A stretch of DNA of 64,000 nucleotides, taken from assembly GCA_017403145.1 (NCBI GenBank), contig JAFQOO010000009.1, positions 62,001 through 126,000 on the forward strand. The letters run 5' to 3'. A program made the position numbers and the translations under genes. Source of the DNA: Clostridia bacterium (GTDB lineage: Bacteria > Bacillota > Clostridia > Christensenellales > DTU072). Positions 1 to 7,860 of this stretch are shown here, piece by piece; the stretch's first letter is position 1; every line of letters begins with the position of its first letter. The notes below the pieces were generated by a model. It made no database searches. It saw only the letters and a list, made by a program, of their open reading frames with translations, and had not been told where the DNA came from.

Positions 1-487
1 ATATGCTTTGGAACTAACCGGCCTTGATTTTGACGCAGTAAAGGACAAGTCCCCATTTGAGCTTTCGGGCGGTCAAAAAAGGCGTGCCGCAATCGCTGGG
101 GTAATAGCTTCACGCCCCGAAATTTTGGTGCTTGACGAACCTACTGCAGGGCTAGACCCTCAAGGCAAAAAGGAAATTCTAGACCTTGTTAAAAAGCTAA
201 AAGAAAGCTACGTCAAAACGGTAATAATGATATCCCATAATATGGATGAGATTGCCGAGTATTGTAATCGAGTAATAGTACTAAACGATTCGAAACTAAT
301 ATATGATACCACTCCTAGGGAGTTGTTTTCTAACCCCGAAAAATTGAAGGAAACGGGACTCGAAGTACCGCACGTCGTCGCGATTTCTTCAATGCTAAAA
401 GAGGGTGGCATTGATTTGGGCGAAACACCGCTGACGAAAGAAGAGTTTATATCTTTATTAACTAGGAGATTGAAATGCGAGAAGTAA
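1..487 (+). CDS. ecfA2: ECF transporter ATPase EcfA2, C-terminal part (cut by window edge)
   Basis: This is the C-terminal part of an energising ATPase of an energy-coupling factor vitamin/metal importer. The reading frame is open from base 2 and runs off the window start, so the N-terminus and Walker A motif are not visible. Visible are the ABC signature LSGGQ (bases 62-76), Walker B ending LVLDEP, a D-loop with GLDP, and the H-loop histidine in ISHNMDE. The end overlaps ecfT by 13 bases, as in the usual Firmicute ecfA1-ecfA2-ecfT-truA order. That order is why EcfA2 is preferred over EcfA1. The ATPase is expected to sit on the cytoplasmic face bound to EcfT coupling helices. Confidence 0.93.
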   Translation, partial: YALELTGLDFDAVKDKSPFELSGGQKRRAAIAGVIASRPEILVLDEPTAGLDPQGKKEILDLVKKLKESYVKTVIMISHNMDEIAEYCNRVIVLNDSKLIYDTTPRELFSNPEKLKETGLEVPHVVAISSMLKEGGIDLGETPLTKEEFISLLTRRLKCEK

Positions 488-1287
488 GTTTCGGTCAATA
501 TTATCCTAGTAATTCTGCGGTACACAAAATGGATGCAAGAGTCAAGTTACTACTTACGATTGCATTTATAGTTATGGTATTTTTGGTAAAGAGTTTGTAC
601 GCCTATATTGCGATAGGTGTATTTATTCTTTTGACGACTTTGGTATCCCGTGTTCCCGTTCTCAAGGTACTAAAAAGCATAAAAGCAATAATTTTTATTG
701 TTGTTATTATGAGCATTATAAACCTTTTTGCCAACGCGGAAGGCAAGGTATTGTGCTCTTGGTGGATATTTACTATTACCGATGGCGGAATAATAACCGC
801 TGTCAATCTTGCACTAAGACTAATATTCTTAGTAATGGGTACTTCGCTACTTACCTATACAACTACGCCTATGGAGCTAACCGATGGTATGGAAAGCTTG
901 ATGTACCCTCTAAAACTTATAAAAGTTCCTACCCACGATATAGCGATTATAATGTCGATAGCCCTTCGTTTTATCCCCATTCTTATGGAAGAGGTCGATA
1001 AGATTATGATGGCGCAAAAGGCTCGTGGAGCTTGTTTTGATAGGGGGGGATTATTGCAACGTGCAAAAGCACTTTTGCCTGTGCTTATACCTTTGTTTGT
1101 GTCGGCTTTTAGGCGCGCTGACGAGCTTGCTCTTGCGCTCGATGCAAGGTGTTATAACGCCACTCCAAATCGCACGAAATACAAAAAGGCAACCCTAGCA
1201 ATACGCGACTTGATAGCCACTCTAATCACCGGAATTTTTATTGTTTTGGTCGTTGCGATAAACAATAACTTTTGGGGGTTGTACTAA
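475..1287 (+). CDS. ecfT: ECF transporter transmembrane subunit EcfT
   Basis: This 270-residue membrane protein has several hydrophobic segments in its N-terminal half and a polar, Arg-rich C-terminal half. EcfT scaffolds the two ATPases and exchangeable substrate-binding S components. The family hallmark of two Ala-Arg motifs is present: KARG near residue 182 and LDARC near residue 224, which in known EcfT proteins contact the ATPases. It overlaps ecfA2 upstream, and its TAA shares one base with the truA start codon, so translation is probably coupled. No S component lies next to it, consistent with a group II shared module. Confidence 0.93.
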   Translation: MREVSFGQYYPSNSAVHKMDARVKLLLTIAFIVMVFLVKSLYAYIAIGVFILLTTLVSRVPVLKVLKSIKAIIFIVVIMSIINLFANAEGKVLCSWWIFTITDGGIITAVNLALRLIFLVMGTSLLTYTTTPMELTDGMESLMYPLKLIKVPTHDIAIIMSIALRFIPILMEEVDKIMMAQKARGACFDRGGLLQRAKALLPVLIPLFVSAFRRADELALALDARCYNATPNRTKYKKATLAIRDLIATLITGIFIVLVVAINNNFWGLY

Positions 1288-2030
1288 TGCGTTACGCGAT
1301 GGTGGTTGAGTATGATGGTACCAACTATGCCGGTTGGCAACGCCAAAAGAACGCGGTATCGGTACAACAAAAAATAGAGGAAGCTCTAGAAATCGTACTT
1401 GGCGTTAAGACCATTATTTATGCTAGTGGAAGAACGGATAGCGGAGTGCACGCAGAAGGTCAAGTTGCTCATTTCGAGTGCGAAAAAGAGCTAAATACTC
1501 GTCGCACTACATATTCGATAAACAGCTTGCTTCCTAGTGATATCAAGCTTCAAAATATTTTTTCGGTTGCTCCCGATTTCCACGCGCAGTACTCTGCTAA
1601 GCGCAAAACCTACGTGTATCGTAGTTACGTCAACGAGTGTCCATCGCCACTAAAAGATAGGTTTTATGCACGTATATTACCGCCCGTAGACGTAGAAAAA
1701 ATGAAGAGAGCAAGCAAAGCGTTGGTCGGCAAGCACGATTTCAAAGCATTTTGCTCAACGGGAAGCTCTATTCAATCGACGGTTAGAGAAATATACGAGT
1801 TTAATATCCTCGAAAGAGACGACGAAATCATATTTGAAATCACGGGAAACGGGTTCCTTTACAATATGGTTAGAATTATAGTTGGCACGCTATATTTTAT
1901 CGGCAAAGGCAAGCTTCCCGAAACCGCTATAGAAGAAATGTTGTCGACGGGAAAAAGAAAATTAGGGGGCAAAACCTATCCCGCTTGTGGTCTTTGCCTA
2001 AAGAAAGTGGAATATATTGACGCGGACTAG
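1287..2030 (+). CDS. truA: tRNA pseudouridine(38-40) synthase TruA
   Basis: The product (247 residues) converts uridines 38-40 of the tRNA anticodon arm to pseudouridine. The catalytic aspartate lies in GRTDSGVHA (Asp51), and the N-terminal VEYDGTNYAGWQ block and C-terminal GNGFLYNMVR block are typical of TruA. The ATG at 1287 is chosen over an upstream TTG because it follows the run GGGGG at 1274-1278 and overlaps the ecfT TAA by one base. It is the last gene of the ecf group before a fresh promoter for rplM. Confidence 0.95.
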   Translation: MRYAMVVEYDGTNYAGWQRQKNAVSVQQKIEEALEIVLGVKTIIYASGRTDSGVHAEGQVAHFECEKELNTRRTTYSINSLLPSDIKLQNIFSVAPDFHAQYSAKRKTYVYRSYVNECPSPLKDRFYARILPPVDVEKMKRASKALVGKHDFKAFCSTGSSIQSTVREIYEFNILERDDEIIFEITGNGFLYNMVRIIVGTLYFIGKGKLPETAIEEMLSTGKRKLGGKTYPACGLCLKKVEYIDAD

Positions 2031-2071
2031 TTAAAAATATAATTTTTAGTTAAAAAATATGCGTTTTTTAT

Positions 2072-2100
2072 TTGACTTATTTCAACTAATATAATATTAT
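2072..2100 (+). promoter_or_regulatory. Promoter of rplM-rpsI
   Basis: TTGACT at 2072-2077 and TATTAT at 2095-2100 are separated by 17 bases, a good sigma-A type promoter. Transcription would begin near 2107 and give a leader of roughly 70 bases before rplM. Confidence 0.7.
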
Positions 2101-2134
2101 ATTTAGGCACGCGACATTTTTGAGAAAGAACTAG

Positions 2135-2172
2135 CCCCTCCGACTCAAAAGAATCGATAAAAAATTGGAGGA
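2135..2172 (+). promoter_or_regulatory. Possible Shine-Dalgarno-sequestering hairpin in the rplM leader
   Basis: CCTCCGA at 2137-2143 can pair with the ribosome binding site TTGGAGG at 2165-2171 (six Watson-Crick pairs and one G-U) across a 21-base loop. L13 mRNAs in Firmicutes often carry regulatory leaders, so this may hide the binding site when L13 is in excess. That role is inferred; only the complementarity is seen. Confidence 0.4.
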
Positions 2173-2178
2173 TTTACC

Positions 2179-2613
2179 ATGAAATCATATATGGCAAAAC
2201 CCGAAAACGTTGAAAGAAAATGGTACGTAGTGGATGCTCAAGGCATGGCACTAGGTAGACTTGCAAGCCAAGTTGCAATGATTCTTCGTGGCAAGAATAA
2301 GCCCACCTTCACTCCCAACGTTGATACGGGTGATTACGTTATCGTTATTAACTGTGACAAAGTTGTTCTAACCGGCAAAAAGTTAGAAAAGAAATACTAT
2401 CGTTATCATACTGGTTATGTTGGCGGACTAAAAGAAATCCGTTACGACAAACTAATGGCAACCAAGCCCGAGTTCGTTGTAAAACATGCTGTTAAAGGTA
2501 TGCTTCCCAAGAACTCTATCGGCAGACATATGCTTTCAAAACTCTTCGTTTATGCAGGTGCTGAGCACAAGCAACAAGCACAACAACCCGTTGAGTTAAA
2601 GCTTAATTATTAA
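2179..2613 (+). CDS. rplM: 50S ribosomal protein L13
   Basis: This 144-residue protein is the large-subunit protein L13, which binds 23S rRNA early in assembly. Recognisable blocks are [16 protein letters not shown] near the N-terminus, [18 protein letters not shown], and [12 protein letters not shown] toward the end. It starts at the ATG following a strong GGAGG and is followed 10 bases later by rpsI, the standard co-transcribed partner. The open, highly expressed codon pattern (many AAG, CGT, GTT) fits a ribosomal gene. A possible leader hairpin overlaps its ribosome binding site. Confidence 0.98.
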   Translation: MKSYMAKPENVERKWYVVDAQGMALGRLASQVAMILRGKNKPTFTPNVDTGDYVIVINCDKVVLTGKKLEKKYYRYHTGYVGGLKEIRYDKLMATKPEFVVKHAVKGMLPKNSIGRHMLSKLFVYAGAEHKQQAQQPVELKLNY

Positions 2614-2623
2614 GAGGTGAATT

Positions 2624-3040
2624 ATGACCGCAAAGAAAGTTGTTAAAAAGAAAGTTCAATACTGGGGAACCGGCAGACGTAAAAAAGCTATTGCTCGCGT
2701 AAGACTTATTCCCGGTGGTGAAGGCAATATCGTTATCAATAAGAGAACTATCGACCAATACTTCGGTCTTGAAACCCTCAAGTTCATCGTACGTCAACCC
2801 CTAGTTCTTACTTCTACTCTCGATAAGTATGACGTAGCAGTAAACGTTCGCGGTGGCGGTACTACCGGACAAGCTGGCGCTATCCGTCACGGTGTAGCAA
2901 GAGCACTTTGCTTGGCAGATGCAACCCTACGTCCCGCTCTCAAGGCAGCAGGTTTCCTAACCCGCGACCCCAGAATGAAAGAACGTAAGAAATACGGTCT
3001 ACATAAGGCTCGTAAAGCACCTCAATTCTCAAAGAGATAA
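2624..3040 (+). CDS. rpsI: 30S ribosomal protein S9
   Basis: This 138-residue small-subunit protein S9 has the family blocks [16 protein letters not shown] at the start and [20 protein letters not shown] in the middle. It ends in the basic tail [17 protein letters not shown], whose last residues reach into the ribosomal P site in known structures. It sits 10 bases after rplM with an AGAGGTG binding site, and a strong terminator follows 22 bases after its stop. Confidence 0.98.
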   Translation: MTAKKVVKKKVQYWGTGRRKKAIARVRLIPGGEGNIVINKRTIDQYFGLETLKFIVRQPLVLTSTLDKYDVAVNVRGGGTTGQAGAIRHGVARALCLADATLRPALKAAGFLTRDPRMKERKKYGLHKARKAPQFSKR

Positions 3041-3061
3041 GAGAGCTATCAAGTTTTCGAA

Positions 3062-3088
3062 AGAGCAAGTTTACTTGCTCTTTTTTTT
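3062..3088 (+). terminator. Rho-independent terminator of rplM-rpsI
   Basis: AGAGCAAG pairs with CTTGCTCT across a 4-base loop, followed directly by a run of T to 3088. It closes the ribosomal operon. Confidence 0.92.
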
Positions 3089-3109
3089 ATTCTATATATA
3101 GCAAATGCA

Positions 3110-3144
3110 AAAGAGGTACAACAAAAATTTTGTTGTACCTCTTT
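3110..3144. repeat. Perfect 17-bp inverted repeat (35-base palindrome)
   Basis: Bases 3110-3126 and 3128-3144 are exact reverse complements with a single A between them. There is no T-run on either strand, so it is not an ordinary terminator. It lies in the 276-base gap between rpsI and the peptidase gene. Downstream, a GGGGG-containing site precedes a six-codon ATG frame at 3168 (MSFFDI), which I do not call as a gene. The rest of the gap shows nothing else I recognise. Confidence 0.6.
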
Positions 3145-3316
3145 CGCTATGATAAGGGGGAAAATTATGAGCTTCTTTGATATCTAAATTATATCACGAA
3201 GAATAAGTAATAGTATATTAAATAATTCCACTTGAAAATAGTAAATAAAAGGTAAAACTGATACTAAAAATCAACGTTTTGTACATAAAACGCCACTTTT
3301 CTTAATCGTATATAAT

Positions 3317-4711
3317 ATGATGAAGAAAAAACTTTTAATTGGTTCATTGTGCGTTATTTGCATCCTTTGTTCAACTATGTTACTAGCTTGTAAAAGTGAA
3401 GAAAAAATAGATGGTGGTCTAGAGGTTAGTTATGATATAAAATGTGCTCTCGACGACGAAAGCTGTGTCCTTTACGTAACAAGCGAAGTGGAAATACTAA
3501 ATAAGAGTAAAGTTGCCATCAAGGAACTACCATTTTATTTGTATCCAAACGCATATTTAGAAGAGGGTGGAGCTGTTACTATCAGTAACGTTGCTACGCG
3601 CGAGCGCGACCTAATATATAATATAGATAATATAAATATGAAAGTTGAGCTAAACGAGGACCTAAAGGAAGGGGAAAACGTAGCGATTATAATATCATCT
3701 AGGGTAGAAATTCCTAAAGGAAAGGGGCGATTGGGCTATGGCGACGGATACTACAATTTACACGCCTTTTATCCAAGGCTAGCTTGTTTTCACAATGGCT
3801 CTTTTGTCGTTGTTCCATACTCTAAGATAGGTGATTCATATTGCTTTGATATGGCTAATTTTAAAATAAAAATAAACTATCCTTCTGCCTATACGTTGGC
3901 AAGCGCAGGTGAACAAACCAATTACAAAGAAAATGAAAAATATAAAGAAAGCGTTTACTGCATTGATAACGCGCGCGACGTGGCTCTCTCGCTTTCAAAA
4001 AAATTTACGATATTTGAAAGTGAAATCGAAGGTGTAAAAATTAGTCAATATACTATGGGTAAACAAGATTACACACCTTTTATTGCAAATTGTTTAGGAT
4101 ATTTTATTGAAGAAGTGGGAGAATATCCTCACGAAAACTTTACTATAGTGGAAACTCCTTTTGAATATGGTGGAATGGAATATTCTGGGCTAGCGCTCAT
4201 TAACGAGTCGGTGTCGGAAAAAGAGTTTGTTATAGCGCACGAAATAATACACCAATGGTTTGGTTTGTCGGTTGGGTCTAATTCCTATAAAGAGTGTTGG
4301 GTTGACGAGAGTCTTACCAATTATCTAACCTATTATTATATGGATATATATAATAAGGGCGGATATGAGGAAAATATGGAACTCGAAAGGAAACGATATA
4401 AGAAATTTTTGGAAGCTAGTAAAGAAAAATATGGCATCGGTTATATGCCAAGACTGGACTACAATTTGGAAGAGTTTAGGAGCGAAAGTGAATACGCTAA
4501 TATGGTTTATGGTTATGGAGTGTTGACCTATGATGGCGTACGTAACGTAATCGGGGATAAAAAATTCAAAAAAGCAGTTAGAGATTACTACGAAAATTAT
4601 AAAGGTAAAATTGCGAGCAAGGAAGATTTGATTGCCAGCTTTAATAAGAGCGCAGGTAAAAAAGTGGAAGGGATATTCAATGGATATATAGAAAGCAAAG
4701 TAGTATTTTAG
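3317..4711 (+). CDS. M1-family (gluzincin) metallopeptidase lipoprotein
   Basis: This 464-residue protein begins with a lipoprotein signal (hydrophobic run ending LLAC, Cys at about residue 25), so it should be anchored on the outer face of the membrane. The zinc site of M1 aminopeptidases is intact: HEIIH at residues 308-312 and the third ligand Glu331 in CWVDES, 18 residues on. The upstream GGMEYSG resembles the exopeptidase GAMEN motif in an altered form. It probably trims peptides outside the cell; the substrate is unknown. No clear Shine-Dalgarno site precedes the paired ATGs, and TATAAT directly abuts the first ATG, so the exact start is uncertain. Confidence 0.85.
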   Translation: MMKKKLLIGSLCVICILCSTMLLACKSEEKIDGGLEVSYDIKCALDDESCVLYVTSEVEILNKSKVAIKELPFYLYPNAYLEEGGAVTISNVATRERDLIYNIDNINMKVELNEDLKEGENVAIIISSRVEIPKGKGRLGYGDGYYNLHAFYPRLACFHNGSFVVVPYSKIGDSYCFDMANFKIKINYPSAYTLASAGEQTNYKENEKYKESVYCIDNARDVALSLSKKFTIFESEIEGVKISQYTMGKQDYTPFIANCLGYFIEEVGEYPHENFTIVETPFEYGGMEYSGLALINESVSEKEFVIAHEIIHQWFGLSVGSNSYKECWVDESLTNYLTYYYMDIYNKGGYEENMELERKRYKKFLEASKEKYGIGYMPRLDYNLEEFRSESEYANMVYGYGVLTYDGVRNVIGDKKFKKAVRDYYENYKGKIASKEDLIASFNKSAGKKVEGIFNGYIESKVVF

Positions 4712-4768
4712 GTATAAAAAATTAAAAAAGAGGCACAATACAATTATCAAATAAAGGAGAATTGTATT

Positions 4769-5044
4769 ATGAACGAACAATATCAATATCCATCAAACTG
4801 CGGTAGTCCCAACAAATATCAAAGCAATAATCAAGTAGAAAACGTTGGTAATTCCTATAATAATTCTAACGTGAGCGACAATGCTCAAAACGATATAGGC
4901 TTTGACGTTGACTATGGCGTAAACGATGCAGAAGGTACCGCCGGTAAGAGATATATGTGTCGCAATTGCGGTACTATGCATTATGGTAATGAGGCACCTA
5001 AAAATTGTTGCAAATGTGATGCTAGCGACTTTAAAGAGGTATAA
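4769..5044 (+). CDS. Small protein with C-terminal rubredoxin-like zinc ribbon
   Basis: The product has 91 residues. The first 60 are rich in Asn, Gln, Tyr and Asp and look disordered. The last 30 hold a CRNCG ... CCKC knuckle pair like the rubredoxin-like domain of rubrerythrins, so it probably binds iron or zinc. The start is set by AAAGGAGAA seven bases upstream. Function is unknown; a redox or metal-storage role would be a guess. It converges on the PRC-barrel gene through a shared bidirectional terminator. Confidence 0.7.
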   Translation: MNEQYQYPSNCGSPNKYQSNNQVENVGNSYNNSNVSDNAQNDIGFDVDYGVNDAEGTAGKRYMCRNCGTMHYGNEAPKNCCKCDASDFKEV

Positions 5045-5051
5045 GTAAGAT

Positions 5052-5085
5052 AAAGAAAAAGCACTCAAAAGAGTGCTTTTTCTTT
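5052..5085. terminator. Bidirectional terminator between convergent genes
   Basis: A perfect 15-bp stem (AAAGAAAAAGCACTC with its complement) encloses AAAA, with T-rich tracts on both strands. It can serve the zinc-ribbon gene on the plus strand and the PRC-barrel gene on the minus strand, whose stop overlaps its edge. Confidence 0.85.
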
Positions 5086-5758
5086 ATTTAGATTTATTTA
5101 CTAGGTCTGTAAGTTTTCCTGCACGAATGGCGTTAGATATGATTTTTTCGGTAATAATCGTGCCTGCCATAAGAACGAAAGAGCGGTTTATATCGCTAAC
5201 TTCGCTATTTACTTTTTTACCGATTAGAAAGTCGTATGATGGGGCTGGGGATATAGGAAGAAAAGTGGTTTCGTTAGATAAGTTGGAATTTTGAACACTA
5301 GTGCCACTAATCGCCAAAATTTGAGTATCGGGCTCTTTAATTCGCTGTTTAAGTGCCCTATATGTGGGGTTTGCAATAATCAGGTTGGTTGATACACTAA
5401 CTAAACTCTTAAGCTTTATAGAGCCTTTATCAGCAACTAGAACGTTATCTTTTTTCTTACCGCTTAGTGTTATATCCTTTACTTTACCTAGCCTTTCACC
5501 ACTTACTAAAATTACTTCTTGCAAAGAGGTAATTTTATAATAATCGTCTAGAGGTATGCTTTCCTCTTCGTGCTCCAAAACGGTTATGATTTCTCCATAG
5601 GAAAAGACGTCTTCCAATTTAATATGACGATTGTTTTCGAGAATTAGATGGGTGCGTGCAAAAGTGTTCTTATGTACGTATGCACCTATGATACAACCTA
5701 GTTCGTCTGCAGTATTGATAACTACGACACGTTTACCTAAAATTTCACTTAATAACAT
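5084..5758 (-). CDS. PRC-barrel domain protein (two PRC-like repeats)
   Basis: This 224-residue cytoplasmic protein starts MLLSEILGKRVV and carries a first PRC-barrel-like domain (about residues 1-60) and a second (about 75-140, with SGERLGKVKDI). PRC-barrels in Firmicutes (YlmC/YmxH type) are small beta-barrels linked to sporulation or RNA-associated functions, but a role is not assigned here. The C-terminal third is unrelated to anything I recognise. It is divergent from the acyl-CoA ligase gene, with about 75 bases between starts. Confidence 0.7.
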   Translation of the reverse strand: MLLSEILGKRVVVINTADELGCIIGAYVHKNTFARTHLILENNRHIKLEDVFSYGEIITVLEHEEESIPLDDYYKITSLQEVILVSGERLGKVKDITLSGKKKDNVLVADKGSIKLKSLVSVSTNLIIANPTYRALKQRIKEPDTQILAISGTSVQNSNLSNETTFLPISPAPSYDFLIGKKVNSEVSDINRSFVLMAGTIITEKIISNAIRAGKLTDLVNKSK

Positions 5759-5797
5759 ATTTACCTCGCTAAAAATAAGTTTCGCACGTATTTTCTA

Positions 5798-5826
5798 TTG
5801 AAATTTGTGCGTGATTATTGTATATT
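5798..5826 (+). promoter_or_regulatory. Promoter placed for leaderless transcription of the acyl-CoA ligase gene
   Basis: TTGAAA (5798-5803), a 17-base spacer and TATATT (5821-5826). The A of the ATG lies 7 bases beyond the last -10 base, where transcription normally starts, and no Shine-Dalgarno site exists. Confidence 0.65.
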
Positions 5827-5832
5827 TATTAT

Positions 5833-7407
5833 ATGTTATTAGAATCTAATATATTCGAGAGTATGCTACAAAGCAATCCCAATCTCGATATAACGAAAAT
5901 TGAATACTACGGAACTAAGTTTAGCGTTAGAGAAACTATCGATAACGTGCTTAGAGTAGGCGGTTTTTTGACTGAAAACGGGTTTAATGGTGGTAGTATA
6001 GGCGTTATGCTTCCCAATATTCCCGAAGCTTTGTTTACCTTATACGCTTGTGGAGCGACCGGTAGCGTATGTAATCTCATAAACCCAAGACTACCCACTT
6101 TGCATTTAAAAAAGATTTTGCTTGCTACCGAGACAAAGGTGCTTTTTTTGTATGACGCATTGTATAGTAAGCACTATGAAATGCTAAAAGAAATTGGAGT
6201 AAGAGTGGTCCTTTGCTCGCCTTTTTATTATCGTAAATTACTAAAACCTTTATATTTGCTAAATGCGATAAAAAATAAAGGCTTATACTTTGAAGACCTT
6301 CTAAAATATAAAAAATGCACGCCCGTTCATAATGACGGACGTGAAGCGGTGGCTTATATACATTCCGGTGGAACTACGGGTGAGCCCAAAACGGTTGTGT
6401 TATCAAGTTATGCTCTCAATAATTTGGCACGTTCTATTTTGACTACCGTTCATCCCAATAAAACCTACGATGCGGAAAGAGATGCAATGTTGATGATGCT
6501 TCCTATATTCCACGGTTTTGGCTTAGGAGTATGCGCTCATACCATCGCTTGTTCGTGTAGAATAATTCTCGAGCCTAGATTTTTACCTAAAGAAAGTGTA
6601 AAGCTAATCAAAAAACATAAGGTTACCCACCTTGCCGGAGTGCCTGCAATGTATAGAAAGATGCTAGGCGTAAAAGCTCTTCGCGATGGTAGGCTCAAAG
6701 GTATTGTAAACGCTTTTTGTGGCGGTGATAGTTTGAGCGGATTGATAAAAGAGCAATTCGATAGTGCCTTGAAAGAGGCGGGTAGTGATGCTGAAATAGT
6801 AGAAGGTTATGGGTTATCGGAAACGGCCTCCGTTGTAACAGTCGGCATCAAAGGAAAGACGAAACCCAACTCTCAAGGTCAAGCATTACGTGGTAACGAA
6901 ATTCGTATTTATGATGGTGAAAAAGAATGTTCGCCAATGGAAATAGGGGAAATTTACGTATCTACGCCCTCATTGATGAATGGGTATCTTAACGAGGATA
7001 TCAAAAACGTAGTTTCAATAGATGGTAAAGATTTCTTAAAAACGGGGGACCTAGGATATTTGGACGCAGAGGGATATCTTTTCTACAAGGAACGTAGAAA
7101 GAGAAGTATCAAAATAGGCGCGATAAATATTTTCCCGCAAGAAATAGAAAGGGTGGCTCGCGAAATTGACGAGGTAGTGGAATGTTGTGCCGCTCGCGCA
7201 TACAAAAATGGTAAACCCTACGTACGTTTACATTTGCAACTAGAAGAAGGAGTACAATTTAACTCCTCTCTTGAAAGCAAAATAAAACGAAAGATTGAAC
7301 GCGAAATAGTGCGTTATGCAGTTCCTCGTCAATTTGTTTTAGAAAAGGAAATTGCACGCACTCAAATGGGCAAAATCGATTTTAATTACTACGAAAATAA
7401 AAAATAA
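5833..7407 (+). CDS. AMP-forming acyl-CoA synthetase / ligase (ANL superfamily)
   Basis: This 524-residue enzyme adenylates a carboxylic acid and probably transfers it to CoA. The AMP-binding P-loop HSGGTTGEPK is at about residue 177, a GYGLSETASV block near 330, the KTGDLG hinge region near 402, and the catalytic C-terminal lysine in MGKIDF near 514. Sequence alone does not fix chain length; similarity in layout is to fatty-acyl ligases. ATG at 5833 is chosen over a TTG at 5818 because the promoter geometry puts the transcript start on that ATG. It stands alone, converging on spoVG with one base between stops. Confidence 0.82.
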   Translation: MLLESNIFESMLQSNPNLDITKIEYYGTKFSVRETIDNVLRVGGFLTENGFNGGSIGVMLPNIPEALFTLYACGATGSVCNLINPRLPTLHLKKILLATETKVLFLYDALYSKHYEMLKEIGVRVVLCSPFYYRKLLKPLYLLNAIKNKGLYFEDLLKYKKCTPVHNDGREAVAYIHSGGTTGEPKTVVLSSYALNNLARSILTTVHPNKTYDAERDAMLMMLPIFHGFGLGVCAHTIACSCRIILEPRFLPKESVKLIKKHKVTHLAGVPAMYRKMLGVKALRDGRLKGIVNAFCGGDSLSGLIKEQFDSALKEAGSDAEIVEGYGLSETASVVTVGIKGKTKPNSQGQALRGNEIRIYDGEKECSPMEIGEIYVSTPSLMNGYLNEDIKNVVSIDGKDFLKTGDLGYLDAEGYLFYKERRKRSIKIGAINIFPQEIERVAREIDEVVECCAARAYKNGKPYVRLHLQLEEGVQFNSSLESKIKRKIEREIVRYAVPRQFVLEKEIARTQMGKIDFNYYENKK

Positions 7408-7408
7408 A

Positions 7409-7690
7409 TTAGTCCTTGTTTTCTTTTAGTGCTTCTTCGTAGGCGGCTAGAATTTTGTCGCGCATATATTCACGAACTTCGGTACTGAGCGGGTGAGCTA
7501 TATCTCTATAGGTGCCATCAGGTGCTTTTCTTGATGGCATAACTATAAAACATCCACCTTCTTTAGCTTCGATTACTTTAATGTCGTGTACTACAAATGC
7601 TCCATCGATAATCACACTTGCCACTGCACGTAGTTTTGTGTCGTCTTGTTTAATAAGTTTAATACGCACATCTGTAACTTGCATATCCAC
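7409..7690 (-). CDS. spoVG: Septation/sporulation regulator SpoVG
   Basis: This 93-residue protein matches SpoVG through its length and blocks: MQVTDVRIKL at the N-terminus, VIIDGAFVVHDIKVIE, and FIVMPSRKAPDGTYRDIAHPL. SpoVG is a conserved nucleic-acid-binding protein that affects septation, sporulation and virulence regulators in Firmicutes. The start is supported by AAGAGGTGG. Its presence with gpr suggests the lineage sporulates. The 170 bases between it and murC hold the divergent upstream regions, with no other gene seen. Confidence 0.96.
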   Translation of the reverse strand: MDMQVTDVRIKLIKQDDTKLRAVASVIIDGAFVVHDIKVIEAKEGGCFIVMPSRKAPDGTYRDIAHPLSTEVREYMRDKILAAYEEALKENKD

Positions 7691-7860
7691 CTCTTATGGT
7701 TTGATGAATTTGTAAGCAAAGTAAGTTACACAAAGCGAGTAATTAAAGTATATAACATAAAACGAGTTAATTCAATAGAGATTTTAAAATTTTTACTAAA
7801 AATTCCCAAAAAAGCATTAGTTTTTTACACCATAGCTACACTTGATGCATAAAATAGGGT

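Noticed and set aside
3168..3188. Six-codon frame MSFFDI after a GGGGG site
   Set aside because: Too short to support as a gene without conservation data.
4325..4786. Minus-strand open frame within the M1 peptidase gene
   Set aside because: Antisense to conserved catalytic regions and without a start signal; AT-rich shadow.
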